From Anisus vortex (Eukaryota > Mollusca > Gastropoda > Planorbidae), in NCBI GenBank assembly GCA_949126835.1, contig OX421509.1, positions 8,268,911 to 8,332,910 of the forward strand: DNA of 64,000 nucleotides. The letters run 5' to 3'. The translations under genes were made by a program, and so were the position numbers. The notes under the pieces are model-generated. The model had not been told where the DNA came from. It did not search any database and saw nothing but the letters and a program-made list of their open reading frames with translations. This document shows positions 1 to 11,493 of this stretch, piece by piece; the first letter of the stretch is position 1, and every line of letters starts with the position of its first letter.

Positions 1-149
1 GATTTTTCATGTTCTGCTAGCCTATTGTGGTACAGTTTGCGGCTGTTTGCCACTGGTCAAATCCTTCATTTACAAAGGAGCTTTTTTGTTTTAGACGACA
101 ATAGAAACAATAGATCTTGTCTGCTGATACAGAATATATCAGCCAAGGA

Positions 150-660
150 CGCAAAATACTTTCACCATTGGATTAGCGCGGGGCCTATGACAATACGGAG
201 CCCACTGCGGCCGCATAGGTTGCAGTGGCCTAGAACCGGCCCTGGGCCTCAGAGAATGGCGAAGTGTGTAAATCGCTGATACGTTCCCATTAAGAATACA
301 CCGGCGGGCAAACGCATGGGGAACAGCTCCCGCAGCGGGTCCGAGACCCATTGCACTGAGGATAGGCCACGGGGTCTCGGTGGGGAGGAATCAATGGACG
401 CTGCAACCCCGTCTCGAGAACCACCCAGTGCCTGGATGTCTGTACCTATAGTATAGGATTTGTGCTACCGGGTGACAGTGCAGGTATACGGGCGAACCAC
501 CACAATGATGATACTTAGGGGACCCGCAGCCGGCAACCTAGCTGCGGAATCCTCACACACGGCACGCAACGCTTTTGGCATGTCATAGGCTAGGGTGGCC
601 TCAGCCCGGACAGAGCTGAATCGCTACGCCCTAGACGCAAGAGCCCTTGGGGCTCGTCCG
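150..660 (-). repeat. Dispersed repeat R1, copy A
   Basis: GC-rich block standing out from AT-rich flanks. Its reverse complement matches 28310-28690 over most of its length: the stretches CATCCAGGCAC, CACCGAG and TGGTGG...GCCCGTA occur in the same order in both. It has no intact ORF and no visible terminal repeat. It could be the 5' region of a LINE or a non-coding repeat; the sense strand is unknown. Bases 1-149 show nothing recognisable. Confidence 0.6.
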
Positions 661-2339
661 TTTTTTTAAAGAGACCTTTAAACTCTGTCTAGAAAAAACT
701 GCTTTAAAACTTATGAGATAATATGACGCTATTAGCCTGTACCCGTAGCCTCTCCCTATATCTTCATATATAAGCCTAATCCTTCTACTGCCAGAAACAG
801 GGATGACATCATTAAAAAAAAAGACAAAATCATAGGTTTTTTGTTTTTTTACTAGAACGAAAAGTCCACTGAAATGTAGCATATTAACCGTTATTCCGTC
901 GAAAACTGGGTCTATACAAGGTTTCGTTGATTGTTTTTTTAAATACTAGAATTAGGCCTAGGGCCTACATTTATCCCATTAAAACGTCAAATAAAAGGCG
1001 AATATGTGACACGCCTTGAGTATATTTTAAGTCCTTCTTGGGTAAGCAGCATTAAAATGCAATGTTAACTATTTATAGATCTTATAATCTTATGGCATGC
1101 GGTAAGCACCAATGTTAGACTATAATTTATATATAATATTATTAGCCCTTTAAAAATGTTTTGATTTTGGTAGGCCTGCTATCTTTAATCTTAGGCCTAC
1201 TAACTGATTCTGATCCTTTTCCCATTGATCTTATTGATAAAACCCAGACACTAGTGCAAAATATTAAAATGCCTACCTAAGTTCTAAAAAAAGAGCTTAT
1301 TCGGGGGTTTATGGTTAGATTTAAAAATAGTTGTTTGTAGGCCTATACTTCTATATAGGAACTACTAAGTAAAAGAAATAAAAAGAGTTCTTTTTAAAAT
1401 ATATATTATATAGCTCAGTGATCATTATCCATAAACGGAAATTTCAGCATTCGAAATAATCCTCTTGAATCAAGAGAAGAAAACGAAGGTAAACAAATAA
1501 AATAATATTTTAATATATTAAATAGGCCTATTTTTTATTTTTTTTGTAAAGGTTAGCTACTTTATAAGGTAATAAACACATTGTGTAATTACGTCATTAA
1601 GAACTTTAATGATGATGAATAATGCATTACATGCAATTGTCAATTTCTTAAAGTTAAAATTGATTATTAATTATTTGATAAATTTGTTCGGCTTGAGTTA
1701 GAGTACTTTGACTCGAGTTAGGCCTAGTGCCGCCTAGGGCCTGCTGACTTCTATTTAATTTATGCAATTTACTGTTACTACTGTTAGTGTTTGTTAGTAA
1801 ATGTTATAATATGCCAATTAATGCCTCTATAAATAGTAGAGTTTAGAGTCTCTATTTAATAGGCACACATGTTTCATGTAACTTTACTAGGCCTCTAGGC
1901 TAATACTAACTAGACCTAGCCTAGGCTATATTAGTATTAGTATTAGTAGGTTAGTAGTAGGCCTAGTAGGCCTATATATATAATATTATATAGGAATATA
2001 GGCCTACAATTAATAATTAATTTAAAACATCACTTCCCACTTGACACTTGAAACCGTCACAGAAACACTATGACTATGTAGGATGAAATCTTCAAAATGA
2101 ATAAATATAATATCTTGCTATATATATATATTTATATCATTGGAAAGGACTCAAAGAAACTAGGTGTGTCTAGCGTAGAAGAGTCTAGCTAGTCTAGAGG
2201 ACTAGAGAACAGAAGGATGAGAAGGCAAAGAGTAAAGAGTAGTAATAATACACAAGTAAAGTAGGCCTACATAACTTAATAGGGGCCTACCTTTTTAAGT
2301 ATTACATTCTTATTTGGAAATACATTCAATACAACAACA
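661..2339. other. AT-rich gene-free stretch with many TAGGCCTA palindromes
   Basis: No coding region is supported. The palindrome TAGGCCTA and shorter AGGCCT forms recur many times, densest at 1860-2010. No terminal repeat or poly-A tail marks an element. Confidence 0.5.
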
Positions 2340-2757
2340 ATATGTAATTCTGTAGCAATGCTCGGATAAACATAAGGACAAAAACAATTTGACTTGACTT
2401 ACAAGTTTACAGACGTTCCTTCTAGATTATTACTTTTTAGGCCCAAAACTCCTGCAGGTTATCAGAGATTGGTTGACGGTAGGGCTAGAACCCAGTCCGT
2501 TATATTGACAGTCTGGTCTACTAGCCGTAGGACCAGCCGACCTTATGCAAGACCGAAGGCTTATATATATATATAAGTACTCTTTCTTCCCAAGTGGCAT
2601 CTGGGCATGGAATGGGTTGCCTGAACAAACCAGTAACTTAACATATCATATAAAACACTAATAGAAATGTAAGACTAGACTCAGACTATGGATGAGCATC
2701 GGACGCAATAATCTTCTTTATAGAAAGAGCGCCTTTAATAGATAAAATAAGAGAATG
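2340..2757 (+). mobile_element. LINE 3' end (family LT), split by a SINE
   Basis: Matches the 3' end of LT seen best at 20715-20985. It starts at GCAATGCTCGGATAAACATA, is interrupted at about 2391-2542, and resumes through the GAATGGGTTGCCTGAACAAA block to the terminal CGCAATAATCTTC segment. Only the region coding the last part of the reverse transcriptase and the 3' UTR is present. No ORF survives. Confidence 0.75.
2391..2542 (-). mobile_element. SINE-2 copy inserted in a LINE tail
   Basis: On the minus strand the copy begins with a tRNA-like head (GGTCGGCTGGTCCTACGG, then GGGTTCTAGCCC in the B-box position). It ends in AATAATCTAGAAGGAACGTC and GTAAACTTGTAAG. The same architecture is seen at 8881-9033 and 58300-58436. 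It lies inside an LT LINE fragment, so it is younger than that copy. Confidence 0.7.
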
Positions 2758-3821
2758 ATACTGATACTGTAGTCTATAAATATGCTATAAAATATATTAG
2801 CTATGTAAGTTATAGAGGGCAATTATAAGTATATTAAATTATATATAATAAACATTTTGTTATTAGGGGCTTTAGTGTACAATCCATAAAGTTAACTGAA
2901 AACATTGAGTATTAATTTTTTAAATCAATAAAATTCTTTTTATATTTATATAAAAACACTTGAACACTTTAAATTATTATTTATTGTTCCAATATCGGGT
3001 CTACTATTAAACCGCTTGCCTTAACTATGTCCAATAAAAGAACTCTTCTAATATCAATAGCTGGTTTTATTGAACTAGAAATATTGATCAATGTTTTATA
3101 TCTATCCAAAGCAGATATGTCTCAAGGTAGCTCAACCCGGGAATCTGAAAACCAGAATCAGAATGATGCAGGTTGGTTATCTGCTTTTTAATTTTAAATA
3201 ATCGCAATAATCTTCTTTATAGAAGGAGCGTCTGTAATGTAGCCTATAAGATCAGAAGGTAAGATAAATTTACATAGGCCTATACATGAAAGATTTTGGC
3301 AAGGTAGCCTAAACCCTTAATTTAAAAACTGCCATTGCAATTGTATTAAATTTACATCTATAGAAGAGTTTGTGCATATAAAAAAAAATATTTTTATATA
3401 CAAAATGAGCTTGTCGGTTTCAATCAATCAACCTTGAGACAAAACTTTTGTTCATTAGAAACTCATGTCTCAAAGAGGTTTGCGGGTGCACAGCTTAAGA
3501 CCTTATGTGATTGGTCTTCAGAGTGCATGATTTCATATGGTATATATTGTCATAGAAGATAGAAAAGAATAGCATTGCAATTATAGGGCAGATATATAAT
3601 ATTATGCTTATTAAATTTTTTATAATTACCGGTTGTTTTAGGATTATTAATTGAGGTACCCAACATTGCTTGGGGTGAAGTTACAATGGCTGGGCACTGT
3701 GCTTGCCCTTGTAGGCCATGGCCATGGTAACTGTTAGGCCAAAGAATATAGTAAAAATATAAAAGGAGAAGGGATAATAAATATAACAACTTACCCCCCT
3801 CCCCCCTTTCCCGCCTTCATG
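2758..3821. other. Gene-free stretch with a short LINE-tail relic
   Basis: AT-rich. Bases 3200-3263 repeat the LT LINE terminus (CAATAATCTTCTTTATAGAA followed by GGAGCGTCTGTAATGTA). No credible gene; short ORFs here lack any recognisable domain. Confidence 0.5.
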
Positions 3822-4466
3822 TTGACACCAATATATGCTTTTAATTATACTACAAGGCCTAATAACAGGCCTATTCATGCTGACACCAATATATGCTTTT
3901 AATTATACTACAAGGCCTAATAACAGGCCTATTCATGCTGACACCAATATATGCTTTTAATTATACTACAAGGCCTAATAACAGGCCTATTCATGCTGAC
4001 ACCAATATATGCTTTTAATTATACTACAAGGCCTAATAACAGGCCTATTCATGCTGACACCAATATATGCTTTTAATTATACTACAAGGCCTAATAACAG
4101 GCCTATTCATGCTGACACCAATATATGCTTTTAATTATACTACAAGGCCTAATAACAGGCCTATTCATGCTGACACCAATATATGCTTTTAATTATACTA
4201 CAAGGCCTAATAACAGGCCTATTCATGCTGACACCAATATATGCTTTTAATTATACTACTACTACAAGGCCTAATAACAGGCCTATTCATGCTGACACCA
4301 ATATATGCTTTTAATTATACTACAAGGCCTAATAACAGGCCTATTCATGCTGACACCAATATATGCTTTTAATTATACTACAAGGCCTAATAACAGGCCT
4401 ATTCATGCTGACACCAATATATGCTTTTAATTATACTACAAGGCCTAATAACAGGCCTATTCATGT
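3822..4466. repeat. 58-bp tandem array, about 11 copies
   Basis: Unit boundaries recur every 58 bases, for example CTGACACCAAT at 3880 and 3938. Copies are almost identical; one (near 4255) carries an extra ACTACT. Each unit holds two AGGCCT sites (AGGCCTAATAACAGGCCT), an inverted repeat. The near-identity implies recent amplification or homogenisation. Confidence 0.95.
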
Positions 4467-4597
4467 GCAACATAGGCGTATTGAAATTCTTTTTAATTAT
4501 TTTTTGTTAGACTAAAGTGTATTATGCAATAAAATTAAAACTAATCTGGGTACATTTTTATTTGTATAATCAATGAAATTCAGAAGGCTTAGCCCCC

Positions 4598-5503
4598 ATG
4601 GCAGCAGAGGATCTATCTGATCTCCATAAACAGCCCAGACAATGCCACCACGACTCAGATGGCCACAGCAAGTTTCTTCCAATTGCGGGTCTTACCATTG
4701 ATCACCTGCCCCCGGAACTCCAGAACGAAGAACTGTTGAGAATGATTCGCACCATAGCTGACCTGACGGTAAAGATAGATGCCAGTCAGCAAAGTGGGGG
4801 TGCACTAGAAGGAGGTGCAGTGGCAGAAGAAGGGGCTCCCTGCCACGCCAAGAGAGGCACAACAGGAACCGGTTTTATATGCTCTTTTAAAAAAGAAGAT
4901 AGTGGATCGGACTGCCCATGCTCCAGGTGTCTAGATTCCGGAGCACCTGGGAACAAGTGGGCCAAAGTTGAGATAATGACTGCGTCAAGTGTTGTCGGAG
5001 ATGACAGCCAGGCCCTACAGGCAGAAGCAAAGCTTGACTTCTGCGCGGGCAGTTCAGGTGCATCGCAGTTTTCCTTGAAAGGGTTCAAAGTTATAGAAAG
5101 GAACGGAGAAACCAGTTTCAATTTGCTGGAGTGTGTGACCTGCGACCCCAGACTGATTGGCTTACTTGAGAAATGCACTACGACTTTTGAAACCCAGAGG
5201 GTTTCAGTGTATAGAAAGTACATGGAGAGCTACAGAGATTTGAAGAATAACATCCTGATGGTTTCACACCCGCACAGCTTTTCAAAACACGTCAGCTTCG
5301 GCTGTTTGAAAGTCGTACACTACAGCAGTGCCTGGTCCAAACTTGTTCACACAGCGCCCACCTGCTCCGGTTGTGAGGGTGCCTTTGTTTACTTTGTGGG
5401 CTGCAGTGGCGGGGTTTGGCCTTACCCCCATGTGCAGGTTCAAAGGTTGGCAAGTGGGTCAAGCTCAACCAGTTATGGAATGATTGCTAAAAAAAGGCTA
5501 TAA
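4598..5503 (+). CDS. Single-exon ORF; possible trypsin-fold pseudoprotease
   Basis: An uninterrupted 301-codon ORF. Its ATG has a favourable context (CCCCCATGG) and lies 14 bases after a possible splice acceptor (AATTCAG, ending 4583), so an upstream non-coding exon is possible. I see no signal peptide or membrane segment. A charged, Cys/His-containing N-terminus leads to GTGF (90-93), a CPCSRC cluster (106-111), TASSVV (128-133), a SHPHSFSKHVSFG stretch (223-235) and CSGCEGAFVYF (256-266). Order and spacing resemble trypsin-like folds: TA-x-HV around the catalytic His, then G-x-S-G around the nucleophile. Here the His position is Ser131 and the Ser position is Glu260, so any such protein should be catalytically dead. 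Fold assignment is by pattern only. It could equally be a lineage-specific protein of unknown function or a recent retrocopy. No clear poly-A signal lies close to the stop. Confidence 0.6.
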   Translation: MAAEDLSDLHKQPRQCHHDSDGHSKFLPIAGLTIDHLPPELQNEELLRMIRTIADLTVKIDASQQSGGALEGGAVAEEGAPCHAKRGTTGTGFICSFKKEDSGSDCPCSRCLDSGAPGNKWAKVEIMTASSVVGDDSQALQAEAKLDFCAGSSGASQFSLKGFKVIERNGETSFNLLECVTCDPRLIGLLEKCTTTFETQRVSVYRKYMESYRDLKNNILMVSHPHSFSKHVSFGCLKVVHYSSAWSKLVHTAPTCSGCEGAFVYFVGCSGGVWPYPHVQVQRLASGSSSTSYGMIAKKRL

Positions 5504-8227
5504 ACTGAAAGATATTTCTTTGTAGTTAAAGTAAAATATTTACTATCTCAGTACAACTATTTTTAACTGAAGGTGATAATTGATATATATTTATATGATT
5601 TTAATAAGATAATTGTTCATCAACTAATTAAATTTGTATACATAGCATTAAAGCATGTAAATTTAATAACCGTATCTCTTTTATTTTGACATCTTAGTTT
5701 CATAGTAAACATTAATAATTACTTATACCTTCAACTTCCCTTAACCGTGCCCTGCTTTACAAATGGCAGATATTGATGTGAAAGAAATTTTTTGCATTTA
5801 AAAATTACAAATGCTATTGAAAAAGTTTCAAAATCATATTATGTAGTTTTTCATTTAATGATAATTAGTAGTTTCTCATTTGTATTTGCTTTTTGACTGT
5901 TAAGAAAAAAATGCAAACCCCTGGACGTAAGTACTTTAAAAAATTGAAAATGTTAACACTTGGTGCTCCAATGGATAGCCTAAAATAGTCAGGTTTAACA
6001 AAAAAAACTTAACATTATTTACAACTCTTTATCAAAATGCCAGACTTGACTTAAACCAAGAGGTAGTAAATAAAAATCAATTTGGTCCAACGGGTACTTG
6101 ACTTACTATTACTGTATATTCAGATTGAAAGTAAAAAATTTAAATTTATTTTTCAACACTGGGTTCTACATTTAGAAATTTTATTGAAAAGATAATTTTG
6201 GTTTAATGTTAACTATATGTTTATTCTTAGATCAATAGCGGGATAGAATGTAAATATAAATGTTAATTATTAATTTTTTATTATTATCAAAGTATCATGC
6301 TCAGCTCGGAAACCCTGCTCCTGGTGAATTCCAGTGTTCTTTTCCAGAAGAGTCAGGATGGGGAAACTTCCCCACTAAACAGTCCAAAGGGTTGGCATCA
6401 TGACCAAAGCTTTCTCACTATGTGGTTAGTCAGCAGCAGTGCCTTGTTTCCTCGGGGGCAAGACTCGCTATTTATTCAGTCATTCTAGCAGGTTCTTTAG
6501 ACATCCACTCTTTCTGTGGATATGACTACACAGGGACTTGTGTCTACTCTGAAATAAATGTCCGGTGACTAGGTGGGACGTATTGCTTGTGGTTAAAGGG
6601 GCCAATAACTATTTATACCATTCAGTCAATCAATATTACAATTTATATTAAAATGATTATTTATTATACTCTGTTTGTTTTACAAATTGCTAATATATTT
6701 ATATATCTATGTTGAATATGTATGTGTTTTACAAAAAAAATATAAAATATTTTGTTTTTAAGACAATTCTATTTGATTATAAAACTCAAAATGTTATTCC
6801 ATATAACTGTGATCAAATTGATGTTTGTTTTTTAGTTTTTTTTACAAAACTCTTTGCTGTAATAATAAACATTTCAAGTTTGTTATAAACTCTTACAATT
6901 TTGTATTTATGTTTTTTTGTGTTTTTTTTTTCAACTGTTCCATTAATGATCGGGGGTAATAATTTTTTTCTTCTAAAGAAATATTTACATGTTGACTGTG
7001 ATATTATTTAATAAATTTTTTGTGCCAATATTTTTATTGGCTTTCGTTAATCTTTTTTGTTCTGTTATTATCTTTTTTTTTTAGGATAAGCTTAAGCTTG
7101 GTCAAGCCAGGTTGGCAATTAATGTGTTTGCCGAATGTTTACATGTAACATATATGCCAGGGTTTTCTGTCAACCAAAACCTTTTTACATTTTCTAAGTC
7201 TCCACAACTTTTATGAACAAACCTTATAACTCTTTTTTATAGAGTTTGATCTTGCTACACTTAGATCTACTTGTTCACACAATTGTTTTTTATATAATAC
7301 ACATATTATGTTATTTTTTGTTTCTCAAATTTTGTTTCACCAAATTTAGTTTTTGATAGTTTACATAGTTTTTCATCATAATTTATTTTTACAATTGTTT
7401 TATTGAAAAAAACACTTTTTATTGTGTATTCTGTAAATTTTCTTTTCTTAAATTTCTGTATACTATACTGTAAAATCTTGAGTGTATAAACCACACTTTA
7501 TTTGTAACCAAATTTTGAGGTCAGAGAAAGGGGTGTAAAAAAAAAAGTTTTTTTGCCTAGGTTTGGATATCAAATGTAATTGACGTGTAAGATCAAGAAA
7601 TTATACAAGTACACCAAATAGATTTTGAGTGCGGCGTATGCACATGAACTTTAATTATGAACTATAATTTTACTTGAATTTCACCTTCCTTCTTAAACCT
7701 TTGGTTTATAAACAGATGCGGCTTAAACTTGAGATTTTTCAGTATTTGTTTTATTAATTTTCTTTAATTATACATGACGGTATATAAGTTTCACCTACAG
7801 TTTTGTGTGATATATTTGCATAATTGTAAAGAAATAAATGTTGAAACCAGTGAAGATTTAAAAAAAAATGTTGGTTATATATACCTCCCATTGAGTTTGG
7901 TAGAGAAATTTCTTTTCATTCGTCTAATAGTTTGTAATAGATTGTAATTTTGATAGAAAATGATTAAAAAAAATGTTTTGCTTTATTATTGAAATAAAAA
8001 TGTGTATTTTTTTTTAATGATTTGTTAATGATTAAAAAGTTTCTTTATTTTATGTGTGTGGGTCTCTGTTAATGTGTTTGTTAGATGATTTTTTTAAAGT
8101 CACTTGCAGAGCCTGTTGTTGTTTTATTCATTTATATTTTCTGGATGTTTGTTTAATTTTTTTGTTAGCACATACCGGTTCTTTGAAATATGTAAAAAAA
8201 TTTACTTATATATAACAATATAACTAT
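5504..8227. other. Long AT-rich gene-free stretch
   Basis: Poly-T tracts and low-complexity AT sequence dominate. A 63-codon ORF at 6297-6488 has no recognisable domain. Any 3' UTR of the 4598 ORF would lie at the start; an AATAAA-like string occurs near 6068 but cannot be assigned. Confidence 0.45.
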
Positions 8228-8627
8228 AACTGGTTCTTTAAATGATGTAAAAGCTTATACTTATATATAACTAGTTCTTTAAATGATGTAAAAGCTTATA
8301 GTTATATATAACTAGTTCTTTAAATTATGTAAAAGCTTATACTTATCTATAACTGGTTCTTTAAATGATGTAAAAGCTTATACTTATATATAACTAGTTC
8401 TTTAAATGATGTAAAAGCTTATACTTATATATAACTAGTTCTTTAAATTATGTAAAAGCTTATACTTATCTATAACTGGTTCTTTAAATGATGTAAAAGC
8501 TTATACTTATATATAACTAGTTCTTTAAAAGATGTAAAAGCTTATACTTATATATAACTGGTTCTTTAAATGATGTAAAAGCTTATACTTATATATAACT
8601 GGTTCTTTATATAATGCAAAAGCTTAG
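8228..8627. repeat. 41-bp tandem array, about 9.5 copies
   Basis: Units begin AACTGGTTCTTT or AACTAGTTCTTT and contain ATGTAAAAGCTTATACTTAT; starts at 8228 and 8269 give the 41-base period. The last unit degenerates, and scattered GGTTCTT relics continue to about 8745. Confidence 0.9.
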
Positions 8628-8880
8628 TTTTAAATGGTGCTTAAAATATAACACTTTATACAAATTACAGTAATAAATTGTAAGGGCTCATAACAAACTG
8701 GTTCTTATAACTGTAACAGTTTATAGTGAATCGGTTCTTTCAAATTGCTATAGAAAACCATTTTTTTACATAATGCAGAAATGGTTTCCACAAAATAATT
8801 TCCTTGCCTTACGCCTGACACATTTCAAGAACTGGTAATTGGGACTAGTAACTCACCCACCCCACAAGAGAAATAAAGGA

Positions 8881-9033
8881 GAGTCCGACTGGTCCAGTGG
8901 TTAGTACACTTGACTGTCAACATGACGACCTGTGTTTTATCCCTTCCTGCCATGCAGGAGATTTGAACCAAGGACTTAATAATCTTATTTCTAGAAGGAT
9001 TGTATGTGTAAACTTGTATGATAAGAAGCTTTA
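8881..9033 (+). mobile_element. SINE-2 copy
   Basis: Head GACTGGTCCAGTGGTTAGTA resembles a tRNA D-arm/A-box region. The body leads to a tail AATAATCTTATTTCTAGAAG then TGTATGATAAGAAG, which matches the LT LINE terminus closely. The B-box region is decayed. Confidence 0.7.
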
Positions 9034-9149
9034 AGACTAGATGCATGCATGGGGAAGAGCCTGGGTTCGTCCCAAGACCGTTGGTCTGACAAAAGCTGTG
9101 TGCGTTTACATCTCCCCTCTGAGCCCCCAACAGTGGCCCACCTATTATT

Positions 9150-9830
9150 ATTTTGCCTTCTCGTCCTCGAGAAATAGGCGCCGATTATAGACGTCTGAGG
9201 TCCTTCCTAGGACATAGGTCGCAAACAAGAGGTCCTTCCTCCAGGCATCTCTATCCCGGGCCAGTCTCTCCAACTTTCCCCCAAGTAAGGCCAAGTTCCT
9301 TGGTATCTGCTTCCACATCTCTGCGCCAAGTGTTCCTTGGCTGGCCTCTTATACGTGTTCCCTGAGAGTTCCAGTTCGGGGCATGCCTTCTGATACTGGA
9401 AGCAGGTTTTCGGAGTGTATAGCCAATCCATCGTCTCTGGAGGATCACTTGTTCTACTGGTTTTTGCTTTGTCCGCTGCCACAGCTGCAGGTTACTGATC
9501 CTGTCTGGCCAATGAATCCCACGAATCCTTCTTAAGCAGATATTCATAAAAGACTGGGAGTTTCTTTATATTCGCGGCCGTGGTTCTCCAAATTACAGCA
9601 GCACAGGTTTCACCATGGTGTTGAAGATCCTGATCTTTAGGCTTTTTTTTCAGGTGTCTGAAGACCCAGACATTCCTAAGTTGTTGGATGGCCGTTCGTG
9701 CCTTTCCAACCCTTTTTTTACATCAGCATCAGCCCCACCTTGCTTGTCCACAATGCTGCCAAGATAGACAAAACTCCCAACTTCTTCTAGTGCTTCCTCT
9801 TCCAGCATAATAGGTCAAACTATTATTAGC
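9150..9830 (-). pseudogene. Decayed LINE reverse transcriptase C-terminal region (RTE-like)
   Basis: Translated on the minus strand, fragments in different frames line up in the order expected for an RTE-type LINE polyprotein. First comes EEEALEEVGSFVYLGSIVDK with GGADADV (about 9820-9725), then RRWIGYTLRKPASSI and WNSQGTRIRGQPRNTWRRDV (about 9450-9300). Frameshifts separate the pieces and stops interrupt them, so it cannot make a functional enzyme. The clade is inferred from recalled similarity to the common RWIGHTLRKP...GRPRNTWRRD motif of RTE-like elements. No 3' tail is defined. Confidence 0.75.
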
Positions 9831-9929
9831 AAGTAAGAAAGTTACTGGAAAAAAAAATGTATCCGCAGTTACGTTACCGAGAAAGTTATAATCAGTTGGC
9901 CTTTTTTTTATCACATGGACAGCTATATA

Positions 9930-10060
9930 GGCGGCTGGATGGCAAAGTCGACAGGGAGCTTGACTCACAAGCTCGACATCATGGGTTCGACCCACATAAT
10001 AAGTATAGAATATATTTCTATTATGTGGTTCGACCCACGGTGCAGATAGTCCGAGATATA
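9930..10060 (+). mobile_element. tRNA-derived SINE fragment
   Basis: GGCGGCTGGATGGCAAAGTC followed about 40 bases later by GGGTTCGACCC gives A-box-like and B-box-like elements in tRNA order. It does not fold as a whole tRNA and continues into sequence unrelated to SINE-1 or SINE-2. Confidence 0.5.
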
Positions 10061-10171
10061 AAAAGAAATCCAGGAGAGGAGATGGGCGCCGCCAAGTCTA
10101 CCAACCCGGCCGAAATGGACACCTATGGACTGTTGAGGTTAAGGGTTAAAAAAAAATTATATTATAATAAT

Positions 10172-10290
10172 ATGCATTTGCATACAATTGTCAAGACTTT
10201 AGTGACATCTATGCATTTGCATACAATTAGTCAAGACTATAGTGACATCTATGCATTTGCATACAATTGTCAAGACTATAGTGATATCTG
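10172..10290. repeat. 39-40-bp tandem triplet with octamer motif
   Basis: Three units begin ATGCATTTGCATACAATT at 10172, 10211 and 10251. Each holds ATTTGCAT, the octamer bound by POU-domain factors, inside an ATGC...GCAT inverted repeat. Function is unknown. Confidence 0.85.
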
Positions 10291-11022
10291 TAGCAAGATA
10301 ATATCACGAAATGCCGACTACGTGCGAAAAATACTGGTATAGTTAAAGGTCTATCACGAATAGGCTTAGTCCTATTTTTTCGAACTTAAAAGTTATCTTT
10401 TTCCGGCCCCCTTAAATTTGGCAGAAGGGGCGAAGACAGGATTTTGTGGAAAGGAATACGGAATGGCGGAAATATTCCGATAACTATTAATGTTTAAAAT
10501 TTAAAAGATAAACCCTTTAATGGACAAACAATAATAATTAATGCAGGGAATGTTTATTTATAACTGTTTAACGTAGGCTAAATTAATTATATACCACTAA
10601 TAATTAAATCTTGTAATGAATACCATAATGCTGTATTTATAGAATGAAATAATAATTAGTCAGTAATATTTTTTGTATTATAAAACATAACTTGTTTGGC
10701 ATCACTATTGAATCAAATTTATTTGGACTTTTATTTTAAAAGTAAGGGAGATAATTATCCCGTTTTATTTGCAATAAAAATTTTAATTTTTTTTATTTTA
10801 ATTTAATAAAAAAAATAAAAAGCTTGCCATTTAAAACTTAAAAATGACCAAGCTGTAAAAAGTTTTTGATAATTATATAAATAGAATATGACTAAAGAAT
10901 GTATATGTATATTTTCAAAAATAACACAAACTACCTATAATGTAGCCTATGATTACTAATATGTAGTCGACATAGATAGTATTAATATTAGTAACTGGTA
11001 ACTATGTCAAATTAGACAAAAT
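10291..11022. other. AT-rich stretch upstream of the LINE insertion
   Basis: No gene or named repeat recognised. This is the pre-insertion target region of the 11.0-17.7 kb retrotransposon. Confidence 0.4.
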
Positions 11023-11034
11023 ATAGTTAAAAGA

Positions 11035-11493
11035 TTTTCGCACCAAGATGGCGGTGATGCTATTTTTTTGTTGTGTAATTCTTGAGTACTAAGGTATTTA
11101 TTTATGTTATAATTCTTTGAACTAAATCTCATAACGGTGTTCGGAGAATATTGATTGAGTGTAGCTTCAACGATTGCGGAGTCGGGCTGCGCCGTAAACA
11201 AGTTCCCGGTGGATAATACAAAACATTCAACGGTTGTGATATTCTATTTATGCTAGTGTATACAAAGTGTAAATATTCGTTCTGTGTGGAGAACTCTTAT
11301 TGAGTTACAATATCCGGACATCAGTATTTGACATTTTGTGTGGATGTACAGCTCCTGTATGCACTGTATACAGTTGTGATAACCAGTCATCTGTTTTGAC
11401 GACTGCAGAGACGGGCTGCTGCAAATAGTTGATCATAACATTTAAATTTACCGGTGGGGTCTTATAACCATATTTTCTTCCCTTTTGTGCACG
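11035..11493 (+). promoter_or_regulatory. LINE 5' UTR / internal promoter region
   Basis: The element begins TTTTCGCACCAAGATGGCGG just after the 5' target-site duplication. CAAGATGGCGG resembles the YY1 site found at the start of mammalian L1 promoters. LINEs of this kind carry an internal promoter; no TATA box is visible. Confidence 0.55.

Noticed and set aside
9857..10342. 161-codon ORF
   Set aside because: It runs across a SINE fragment and a short tandem repeat; the frame is accidental.
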